Below are positions 15,866 through 21,449 of a DNA stretch of 21,449 nt, piece by piece. This DNA comes from JBDUDR01 sp040002845 (GTDB lineage: Bacteria; Actinomycetota; Actinomycetes; Propionibacteriales; Nocardioidaceae), in assembly GCA_040002845.1 (NCBI GenBank), contig JBDUDR010000035.1, positions 1 to 21,449 of the forward strand, in the 5' to 3' direction. The translations under genes and the position numbers were made by a program. A model generated the notes under the pieces. The model saw only the letters and a program-made list of their open reading frames with translations. It was not told where the DNA came from and searched no databases. Each line of letters opens with the position of its first letter. Positions within the stretch are counted from its first letter, which is position 1.

Positions 15866-15884
15866 GACGCCGATGGGCAGCGTC
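15866..15884. terminator. Hairpin in the convergent gap between miaB and the PH-like gene
   Basis: GACGC-N9-GCGTC fills most of the 31-nt space between two convergent stops. It could end transcription from both sides. There is no T-tract. Confidence 0.4.
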
Positions 15885-16436
15885 CTAGGGCGAGCGTCGG
15901 CTGCCGTAGTGCCCGCGCAGCTCCTGCAACCACATGACGAATGTTTCCGGGTCGAAGTCATAGGTCCCCGGGATAGTCAGCCCCGCGGGCCCGTTGCGCC
16001 TGCGGTCGGCGCCTCTGTCGAGACGTCGCTGGGCCTGCGGTGTCACCGCGACCTCGATCTCGACGGCCTGACGACGATGCACCGCCCACAGCCGCTGGCT
16101 GGTCGGCATCAGGGCGATCTCGGTGATCTCGGGCCAGGCCACCTTGGTGTTCCGCAGCTGCAGACCCAGCTCGTCGACCGTGACCGCTGGATCCCGGGCC
16201 GCCAGCTGCACCAAGATCACGCCGGTCAGCACAATGCCGACGATCACCAGCAGCACAGCCACCGGCCAGATCCAGCTCCAGGGACGGTAGATGAGCAACA
16301 AGATGCCCAAGAGCAGGTACCCGCATGACTCGACCAGTGACCAGGTCAAGGCCTTCGGGCTGGGATAGCGCACGACCTGCCCGGTGTTATCGAGCTCGTG
16401 CTTCCACATGATGGGGTCGTTGCGAGGGTCAGGCAT
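15885..16436 (-). CDS. PH-like domain membrane protein with two transmembrane helices
   Basis: The 183-residue product has two membrane helices (about 32-50 and 55-78) and a C-terminal cytoplasmic domain whose start, PAVTVDELGLQLRNTKVAWPEITEIAL (in part), has the look of bacterial PH-like (bPH) domains. The frame is open far upstream through the Nudix gene, but the ATG at 16436 is chosen because sequence before it is plainly the shadow of the Nudix frame. The start overlaps the Nudix stop by 8 nt (ATGCCTGA), so the two are translationally coupled. A conserved membrane protein next to miaB is also known in mycobacteria (Rv2732c, from memory), which fits the position. Function unknown. Confidence 0.82.
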   Translation of the reverse strand: MPDPRNDPIMWKHELDNTGQVVRYPSPKALTWSLVESCGYLLLGILLLIYRPWSWIWPVAVLLVIVGIVLTGVILVQLAARDPAVTVDELGLQLRNTKVAWPEITEIALMPTSQRLWAVHRRQAVEIEVAVTPQAQRRLDRGADRRRNGPAGLTIPGTYDFDPETFVMWLQELRGHYGSRRSP

Positions 16437-16902
16437 CGGTGAACCCATGAGTGAGGATGGCTGGGATCCGGCCAGCCGACAGGTTTGACAGCACGGCGTT
16501 CTCATGCGGCACCACCGGGCTGGGCAGCGAGCCGAGGCTGAACCAGGCCAGCGCCGCCGCCCGATCGGGTTCGAGCAGCCGCGGCTCGCCGTTCCACACG
16601 CGGGTCTCAAAGAAGAAGTCGGCTCGCTCGTTGATGTCTTGGCCATCTCCCGCGGTCCGGTGCATGCCACAAACCGGCAGTAGGTGGCGTACGTCCACGT
16701 CGACCCCGACCTCCTCGCGCGCCTCACGTACCGCCGCGGCGGCACATGACTCTCCGGCCTCGACGTGTCCTGCGACCGTCGCCCAATGGCCATCCATGTA
16801 ACCGGTGCCGGCTCTGAACATCAGCAACACCTGGTCCCCTCCCTCGACCGTCCGCCGGAAGATGAGGTACGCCGACGGCACCACCTGAAACCGGTCGATC
16901 AC
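16429..16902 (-). CDS. Nudix hydrolase
   Basis: The 157-residue product carries a perfect Nudix box (G45-x5-E51-x7-R59E60-A-R-E63E64-V-G66-V), so it probably hydrolyses a nucleoside diphosphate-linked compound using Mg2+. The rest (SAYLIFRR, QVLLMFRAGTGYMDGHWATVAGHVEAGE) matches MutT/Nudix proteins annotated as NTP pyrophosphohydrolases. The frame is open to an ATG at 16986, but that lies inside the divergent gene; the GTG at 16902 is chosen because conserved sequence starts there and a -10 box TAGAGT is placed 7 nt before it. It overlaps the downstream membrane-protein gene. Substrate not predictable. Confidence 0.88.
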   Translation of the reverse strand: MIDRFQVVPSAYLIFRRTVEGGDQVLLMFRAGTGYMDGHWATVAGHVEAGESCAAAAVREAREEVGVDVDVRHLLPVCGMHRTAGDGQDINERADFFFETRVWNGEPRLLEPDRAAALAWFSLGSLPSPVVPHENAVLSNLSAGRIPAILTHGFTDA

Positions 16903-16907
16903 AAGGG

Positions 16908-16921
16908 TGACTCTAGAGTCA
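16908..16921. promoter_or_regulatory. Symmetric bidirectional promoter core of two divergent leaderless genes
   Basis: TGACTCTAGAGTCA is a perfect 14-bp palindrome that contains the -10 sequence TAGAGT on both strands (16914-16919 plus; 16915-16910 minus). Each copy is followed after exactly 7 nt by a GTG start: 16927 on plus and 16902 on minus. Only 24 nt separate the two coding regions and neither start has a Shine-Dalgarno sequence, so both transcripts are probably leaderless and compete for or share the same DNA. Confidence 0.65.
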
Positions 16922-16926
16922 GCAGC

Positions 16927-17640
16927 GTGTTCGTCGCCGGGGTGGTCTGCCCGCATCCGCCGCTGATCGTTCCTGAGGCGGCTCAAGGCGCCGCATCAGA
17001 GCTCGACGAGCTGCGGGTCGCTTGCAGGGCAGCGATCAAGACCATTGTGGCAGCCGCCCCGGACGTGATCATCTGCGTCGCATCCGACGCGGCGCTTGAA
17101 CGGGTGGAACAGTACGGTCCGGACGCCGGCGGCTCGCTGCGACGGTTTGGCGTCGACGTGTCCTTCGGTGGGAACGGCGAGCGGGTCGGGCTCGGGCTCA
17201 CGGTTGGTGCCTGGCTTCTCGACGACGTCGGCTGGGATGGTCGACGCAACCACATCGGGTTGCCGTTCGGGGGAGCGTTCGACACGGGTCGTGACCTGGC
17301 CGCCGGGACGAAGGCGGTCGGCGTCCTTGCGATGGGTGACGGCAGCGCCAAACGGAGTCGCGAGGCCCCGGGGTTCTTCGACGAGCGCGCTCCCGGGTTC
17401 GATGCCGATGTGGTACGCGCCTTGTCGAGCGCCGATCTCGAGTGGTTCGCCACCCATCCGGACGCGCGGTTGGCGGCCGAGCTGTGGTGCACCGGCGGAC
17501 CGGCATGGCAGGCCTTGGCCGGTGCCGCGACCCGAGCGCCGGCGGGAGCCGGGGTCGCAGCCGACATCGGCTACGACGCGGCGCCGTACGGTGTGGGCTA
17601 CGTGGTCAGCACATGGTCACTTGTAGACCGCACCGACTAG
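16927..17640 (+). CDS. Class III extradiol dioxygenase subunit B-like (LigB-like) protein
   Basis: The 237-residue product belongs to the actinobacterial family annotated as class III extradiol dioxygenase subunit B-like, a usual neighbour of miaA (compare Rv2728c in M. tuberculosis, from memory). The N-terminus VVCPHPPLIVPE keeps one likely metal ligand (His10). Where LigB enzymes have the second ligand in an SPH-type turn, this protein reads VIICVASDAA, with no His, so metal binding and dioxygenase activity are doubtful. HNHIG-like (NHIGLPFGGAFD) and GVLAMGDGSAKRS segments are also recognisable. The GTG at 16927 is supported by the TAGAGT box 7 nt upstream. The true function of the family is unknown. 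Confidence 0.78.
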   Translation: MFVAGVVCPHPPLIVPEAAQGAASELDELRVACRAAIKTIVAAAPDVIICVASDAALERVEQYGPDAGGSLRRFGVDVSFGGNGERVGLGLTVGAWLLDDVGWDGRRNHIGLPFGGAFDTGRDLAAGTKAVGVLAMGDGSAKRSREAPGFFDERAPGFDADVVRALSSADLEWFATHPDARLAAELWCTGGPAWQALAGAATRAPAGAGVAADIGYDAAPYGVGYVVSTWSLVDRTD

Positions 17641-17652
17641 CAGTCTCCAAAC

Positions 17653-17666
17653 AGGCCCGGTGGCCT
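17653..17666. terminator. Small hairpin between convergent genes
   Basis: AGGCC-CGGT-GGCCT overlaps the last codon of the small minus-strand gene and follows the plus-strand stop at 17640. It is short, but its place in a 24-nt convergent gap suggests termination in both directions. Confidence 0.35.
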
Positions 17667-17868
17667 ACCTGATGTCGTCGTTCTTTCCGTCCAGGGAGTC
17701 AAGGCTGTCGTCGACCTTCTGCTCGCCCTTCTTGATCTTGTCGGTGTACTTGCCACCCGTCTTCTTGTCGATCAGGTCGCCGGCTTTTGAGACACCCTTG
17801 GAGATCTTGTCGCCGTGCTGGTCCACGGCCTTGCTTGTCATGCCCTTGAGCTTGTCGAGGAAACCCAT
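17665..17868 (-). CDS. Small Lys/Asp-rich protein of the Rv0909-like antitoxin family (MT0933-type)
   Basis: The 67-residue product starts MGFLDKLKGMTSKAVDQHGDK and contains KAGDLIDKKTGGKYTDKI, the signature of the small actinobacterial family named after M. tuberculosis Rv0909/MT0933. That member is annotated as an antitoxin, but no toxin gene is next to this one, so an antitoxin role here is not supported; the protein looks like a highly charged, amphipathic helical stress-type protein. ATG 17868 has a Shine-Dalgarno AAGGA (on the minus strand, about 17879-17875). It is divergent from miaA. Confidence 0.8.
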   Translation of the reverse strand: MGFLDKLKGMTSKAVDQHGDKISKGVSKAGDLIDKKTGGKYTDKIKKGEQKVDDSLDSLDGKNDDIR

Positions 17869-17949
17869 GATCTGTCCTTAATCCCTGGGCCCGCATCTCA
17901 GGCCACCCTCATTGTCCTACCCACGACCTCGGACCGGGCAGGGGGTTGC

Positions 17950-17955
17950 GACAAT
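17950..17955 (+). promoter_or_regulatory. Candidate -10 box of miaA
   Basis: GACAAT lies exactly 6 nt before the GTG at 17962, with no Shine-Dalgarno sequence between them. This fits a leaderless transcript. No obvious -35. Confidence 0.4.
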
Positions 17956-17961
17956 TCAACC

Positions 17962-18888
17962 GTGTCCCAACCTGCGGTGATCGCTGTGATCGGGCCTACT
18001 GCGGCGGGCAAGTCCGACCTCGCGGTCCGCGTCGCCCGCGCCGTCGGGGGCGAGATCGTCAATGCCGACTCGATGCAGATCTACCGCGGGATGGACATCG
18101 GCACAGCCAAGCTCACGATGTCCGAACGACACGGTGTTCCACACCATCTGCTGGACCTGCTGGACGTCACGCAGCCGTCGACGGTGGCTGAGTTCCAGGC
18201 CATGGCCAGGACCGCGATCAGTGACTGCCACGGCCGGGGCGTCAAGCCGGTCGTGGTAGGCGGCTCCGCGCTCTACATCAGGGCCATCCTCGACCGGTTC
18301 GAGTTCCCGGGCACGGATGCCGGGCTCCGCGCCCGGCTGGAGTCCGAGCTGGCCGCGTGCGGTCCACGGGTGATGCATGACCGGCTGCAGAAGGTCGACC
18401 CTCAATCGGCCGAGAGCATCCTGCCGACCAACGGCAGGCGGATCGTGCGGGCTCTGGAGGTGGTCGACCTCACCGGCCACCCGTTCCGGGCACGGCTGCC
18501 GCCGAAGGAGTACGCCTTTGACCGGGTAGTCCAGATCGGGCTCCGGATGCCGCGGCAGGTCCTCAACGAGAGGATCGAGCGGCGCGTGTCCGATATGTGG
18601 GAAGCCGGTCTTGTCGACGAGGTACGCGCATTGGAACGAGCTGGGCTGCGCGAGAGCCGAACCGCGAGTCGGGCACTCGGGTACGCCCAGGTGTTGCGGT
18701 TTCTCGCAGGTGACTGCACCGAGGGGGAGGCTCGTCTCGACACTGTCAGAGCCACTCGGCGGTTCTCCAGGCGGCAGGACTCCTGGTTCCGCCGGGATCC
18801 CCGCATCGGCTGGCTCGCATATGACGACCCAGACCTGACCCAGCGTGCGCTCGCGATGATGGAAGTTCATGGCCTGCGAGCCGGATGA
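17962..18888 (+). CDS. miaA: tRNA dimethylallyltransferase MiaA
   Basis: The 308-residue enzyme transfers a dimethylallyl group to N6 of A37 in tRNAs reading UNN codons, giving i6A, the substrate of MiaB. Motifs: P-loop GPTAAGKS (11-18), DSMQIYRGMDIGTAK, HHLLDLLD, VVVGGSALYI, NGRRIVRALEV and RASRALGYAQV-like (SRTASRALGYAQVLRF). The frame is open upstream to 17815, inside the divergent small gene, so the GTG at 17962 immediately before the conserved N-terminus is used. Its stop overlaps an ATG (ATGA) that is an alternative start of dapF, so the two may be coupled. Confidence 0.96.
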   Translation: MSQPAVIAVIGPTAAGKSDLAVRVARAVGGEIVNADSMQIYRGMDIGTAKLTMSERHGVPHHLLDLLDVTQPSTVAEFQAMARTAISDCHGRGVKPVVVGGSALYIRAILDRFEFPGTDAGLRARLESELAACGPRVMHDRLQKVDPQSAESILPTNGRRIVRALEVVDLTGHPFRARLPPKEYAFDRVVQIGLRMPRQVLNERIERRVSDMWEAGLVDEVRALERAGLRESRTASRALGYAQVLRFLAGDCTEGEARLDTVRATRRFSRRQDSWFRRDPRIGWLAYDDPDLTQRALAMMEVHGLRAG

Positions 18889-18896
18889 CCAGGCCG

Positions 18897-18902
18897 TACC
18901 CT
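18897..18902 (+). promoter_or_regulatory. Candidate -10 box of dapF
   Basis: TACCCT lies 6 nt before the GTG at 18909, within and just after the end of miaA. It would give dapF a leaderless transcript in addition to read-through from miaA. The same TACCCT hexamer precedes miaB. Confidence 0.45.
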
Positions 18903-18908
18903 GGCAGG

Positions 18909-19757
18909 GTGAGCTTCGACTTCCTCAAGGGGCACGGCACCGAGAACGACTTCGTGCTCGTACCTGACCCCGATGGTGAGCTGCTCGGCCCCGTCGACCC
19001 GGCGCTGGTGGCGGCGGTGTGCGATAGGCGCGCAGGGATCGGTGGAGACGGGCTGATCCGGGTCGTCCGGTGCGGTGCGGTCGACGATCCGGCTGCGCGG
19101 AGTGCGGCCACCCAGGGCGTCGAATGGTTCATGGACCACCGGAACCGGGATGGGTCGGTCGCTGAGATGTGCGGCAACGGCGCCCGAGTGTTCGCCCGTT
19201 ATCTCGACGAGGCGGGGCTCGTAGACAGTTCCGCGCCGTTGCTGATCGGCACCAGGGCCGGGACCAAGCAGGTGACGTACGAAACCGGCGGTTCGATCAC
19301 CGTCGACATGGGTGTTCCTGACATCCGAGGCGATGTGAAGATCACGGTCGGGCAGCGGACCTGGCCAGCAACGCACATCGACATGGGCAACCCCCACGCA
19401 GTGGTCGCAGTCGGTGATCTGAGTGAGGCGGGTGCGCTGTTGGAGCCGCCCGGCTACGACGAGGCCGACTATCCGCAGGGGGTGAACGTTGAGTTCGTGG
19501 CTAGGATCGCGCCCGGCCGAGTCGCGATGCGCGTGTTCGAGCGGGGCTCCGGCGAGACCCGCTCCTGCGGGACTGGTGCCTGCGCCGCGGCGGTGGCCGC
19601 GAGCAGCCTCGCCAGCCAGGGCAGGGCCCCCGATGCCGCGACGATTCGCCGGGTGGATGCCGCGGGCGGGGAGCTCGCGGTCACCTGGCGGCCGAATGGT
19701 CATGTGCAGCTGACCGGGCCCGCCGTGATCGTCGCCGTCGGCACCTGGGTGGGGTAG
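18909..19757 (+). CDS. dapF: Diaminopimelate epimerase
   Basis: The 282-residue cofactor-independent racemase converts LL- to meso-diaminopimelate for lysine and peptidoglycan synthesis. The two catalytic cysteines are present: Cys88 in AEMCGNGARVF and Cys220 in TRSCGTGACAAAVA. GHGTENDFVLV, GIGGDGLI and DMGNPHAVV are standard DapF segments. Two starts are possible: ATG 18885, overlapping the miaA stop, or GTG 18909. The second gives the usual short N-terminus (SFDFLKGHG) and has a -10 box 6 nt upstream, so it is preferred. Confidence 0.95.
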   Translation: MSFDFLKGHGTENDFVLVPDPDGELLGPVDPALVAAVCDRRAGIGGDGLIRVVRCGAVDDPAARSAATQGVEWFMDHRNRDGSVAEMCGNGARVFARYLDEAGLVDSSAPLLIGTRAGTKQVTYETGGSITVDMGVPDIRGDVKITVGQRTWPATHIDMGNPHAVVAVGDLSEAGALLEPPGYDEADYPQGVNVEFVARIAPGRVAMRVFERGSGETRSCGTGACAAAVAASSLASQGRAPDAATIRRVDAAGGELAVTWRPNGHVQLTGPAVIVAVGTWVG

Positions 19758-19874
19758 TCACCGACCTCAGCGTCGAAACCGAGGTGATCGCCTGGGCAGA
19801 TCGTGCGACCATCAAGTCCTGGACCCGAGTGGTCACGGGAAGAACGCGGCCCTGAGGACGGTTGAGGCAGGTAT

Positions 19875-21371
19875 ATGACGGCTGAAGACAACGAGCATGC
19901 GCACAGCACCGCGGACCTTGGCAGGGTGCACGACGCCGACAGCGCGTACGACCAGGACACCGTGTCCGATCCGGGCCCCACGGGAGCCCCCGAACCTACC
20001 CCGGAGTCCGGTGAGCTGGACCTCGAGGAGCGCCATGCCCTCCGCCGGGTGGCCGGCCTGTCCACCGAGCTCGAAGACATCTCAGAGGTCGAATACCGGC
20101 AGTTGCGCCTCGAGCAGGTGGTGCTGGTAGGTGTTTGGAGCGAGGGCACGCTCCGCGATGCCGAGAACTCCCTCGCCGAGCTAGCACTGCTGGCCGAGAC
20201 CGCCGGCTCGCGAGTGCTCGATGCCTTGATGCAACGGCGTCAGCGACCCGACCCGGCGACGTACGTCGGAAGCGGCAAGGTGGAGCTCTTGCACCAAGCG
20301 GTGGTCGCCACCGGCGCCGACACCGTGATCTGCGACGGCGAGCTGACGGCATCACAGCTGCGTAACCTGGAGGACCGCGTCAAGGTCAAGGTCGTCGACC
20401 GCACCGCGCTGATCCTGGACATCTTCGCCCAGCACGCGAAGTCCAAGGAGGGCCAGGCGCAGGTCGAGCTGGCTCAGCTGCAGTACATGAAGCAGCGGCT
20501 GCGCGGGTGGGGCGCCAGCCTTTCCCGCCAGGTGGGTGGCCGGGTCGGAAGCCAGGGTGGCGGCATCGGCGGTCGAGGCCCCGGCGAGACCAAGATCGAG
20601 ACCGACCGCCGGCGCATCAACACCAAGATCGCCAAGCTGCGGCGAGAGCTGGCGCACATGCGCACCACCCGTGACACCAAGCGCTCGCAGCGCCACGCGC
20701 GGGAAATCCCCTCGGTTGCGATCACCGGCTACACCAACGCCGGCAAATCATCGCTGCTCAACAGGCTGACCGGCGCCGGGGTCCTGGTGGAGGACGCGTT
20801 GTTCGCGACTCTCGACCCGACGACCCGGCGCACCAGCACTGCGGACGGTCGTGTCTACACCCTGTCCGACACGGTTGGCTTCGTACGCCACCTCCCTCAT
20901 CAGCTGGTGGAGGCCTTCAGATCGACCCTGGAAGAGGTGTCAGACTCGGATCTGCTCCTGCATGTCGTGGACGGCTCGCAGGACGACCCCGAGGGTCAGG
21001 TGGCTGCCGTGCGCGAGGTGCTGGCGGAGATCGGCGCAGAGCACGTACCCGAGCTGATCGTCATCAACAAGTCCGACATTGCAGACCCGACCGTGGTCGC
21101 GCGACTCCTGGCCCGGGAGCCGCACAGTGTCGTGGTCTCAGCGCGCACAGGTGAGGGGATCGGCGACGTACTTTCCGCGATCGAGCTCGACCTGCCACGA
21201 CCATCGGTGGAGATCGAGGCGTTGGTGCCGTATGCCCGGGGCGACTTGATGAATCGCGTGCACGAGTACGGCGAGGTGCTCGGTGTCGAGCACACCGGCG
21301 ACGGCACCGTGGTCAAGGCAAGAGTCAATCCTGATCTGGCCGGCGAGCTTGAGGAGTTCGCCATCGCCTGA
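19875..21371 (+). CDS. hflX: GTPase HflX
   Basis: The 498-residue ribosome-associated GTPase splits stalled or stressed 70S ribosomes. An acidic, disordered N-terminal extension (about 1-50) is followed by the HflX N-terminal domain (RPDPATYVGSGKVEL, QVELAQLQYMKQRLRGWG), a Gly-rich linker (GSQGGGIGGRGPGETKIE), and the G domain: G1 GYTNAGKS (285-292), G3 DTVGF (332-336) and G4 NKSD (398-401). ATG 19875 has a modest Shine-Dalgarno GAGG 7 nt upstream. The 117-nt gap after dapF holds no gene. HflX follows dapF in many actinobacteria. Confidence 0.96.
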   Translation: MTAEDNEHAHSTADLGRVHDADSAYDQDTVSDPGPTGAPEPTPESGELDLEERHALRRVAGLSTELEDISEVEYRQLRLEQVVLVGVWSEGTLRDAENSLAELALLAETAGSRVLDALMQRRQRPDPATYVGSGKVELLHQAVVATGADTVICDGELTASQLRNLEDRVKVKVVDRTALILDIFAQHAKSKEGQAQVELAQLQYMKQRLRGWGASLSRQVGGRVGSQGGGIGGRGPGETKIETDRRRINTKIAKLRRELAHMRTTRDTKRSQRHAREIPSVAITGYTNAGKSSLLNRLTGAGVLVEDALFATLDPTTRRTSTADGRVYTLSDTVGFVRHLPHQLVEAFRSTLEEVSDSDLLLHVVDGSQDDPEGQVAAVREVLAEIGAEHVPELIVINKSDIADPTVVARLLAREPHSVVVSARTGEGIGDVLSAIELDLPRPSVEIEALVPYARGDLMNRVHEYGEVLGVEHTGDGTVVKARVNPDLAGELEEFAIA

Positions 21372-21386
21372 CCGGCTCCATGCCGG
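21372..21386 (+). terminator. Hairpin immediately after hflX
   Basis: CCGGC-TCCAT-GCCGG starts at the base after the hflX stop. Two CCGGCCGG blocks follow (21383-21390 and 21401-21408) and could extend or compete with this fold. It is a likely terminator region without a T-tract. Confidence 0.45.
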
Positions 21387-21409
21387 CCGGACCGCCGATT
21401 CCGGCCGGG

Positions 21410-21426
21410 CGTCGCAAAATGCGACG
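21410..21426. repeat. Perfect short hairpin CGTCGCA-AAA-TGCGACG downstream of hflX
   Basis: This is a 7-bp stem with a 3-base loop, 38 nt after the hflX stop. It could be a second terminator or an extragenic palindrome. The window ends 23 nt later, so its context to the right is unknown. Confidence 0.45.
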
Positions 21427-21449
21427 TTCCGGTAGTCGGCCGGGTGGCG

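Noticed and set aside
17665..17868. Toxin-antitoxin module based on the antitoxin-family name
   Set aside because: No toxin gene is adjacent; neighbours are the LigB-like gene and miaA.

Overview
The window is a high-GC actinobacterial chromosome segment. Gene order around recA (DUF3046 gene - recA - recX - RNase Y gene - miaB - ... - miaA - dapF - hflX), frequent GTG starts, TANNNT -10 boxes placed 6-9 nt before start codons, and mycobacterial-type damage-control sites upstream of recA all point to Actinomycetota. The presence of an RNase Y gene between recX and miaB suggests a Nocardioidaceae/Propionibacteriales-like organism rather than a mycobacterium, but that placement is an inference.

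Layout. (1) 1-3222, minus: a large Lhr-type helicase gene that runs off the left edge. (2) 3293-5013, minus: a two-gene operon, a SigE-family ECF sigma factor translationally coupled to a membrane-anchored BNR/beta-propeller protein that is probably its sensor or anti-sigma partner. (3) 5178-7749, plus: an ABC-2 exporter operon (ATPase plus two permeases), divergent from the sigma gene across a 164-nt control region that holds a textbook ECF promoter facing the sigma gene, a short CAAAC/GTTTG palindrome and a leaderless-type start for the exporter. (4) 7799-10925, plus: DUF3046 gene, recA and recX. recA is interrupted by a 364-residue intein with an intact-looking LAGLIDADG endonuclease at the site used by the Mycobacterium leprae RecA intein. 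recA is preceded by a LexA box and a RecA-NDp (PafBC-type) promoter. (5) 10926-11435: a 510-nt non-coding gap rich in dyads. (6) 11436-15853, plus: RNase Y, an unusual Nudix-GNAT fusion protein, and MiaB. (7) 15885-16902, minus: a PH-like two-helix membrane protein and a Nudix hydrolase with overlapping reading frames. (8) 16927-17640, plus: a LigB-like protein with an apparently degenerate metal site, which shares a perfectly symmetric 14-bp promoter core with the divergent Nudix gene. (9) 17665-17868, minus: a small Rv0909-like protein. (10) 17962-21371, plus: miaA, dapF and hflX.

Together the central and right parts are the conserved actinobacterial recombination/tRNA-modification neighbourhood (DNA repair by RecA/RecX, tRNA A37 modification by MiaA and MiaB, lysine/peptidoglycan precursor synthesis by DapF, ribosome rescue by HflX). 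The left part (sigma factor, propeller protein, ABC exporter) looks like accessory signalling and export. I saw no rRNA, tRNA, CRISPR array, transposase or prophage genes. The intein is the only clear mobile element. The more unusual items are the symmetric bidirectional leaderless promoter, the ECF/operator overlap, the Nudix-GNAT fusion and the dyad cluster upstream of the RNase Y gene.
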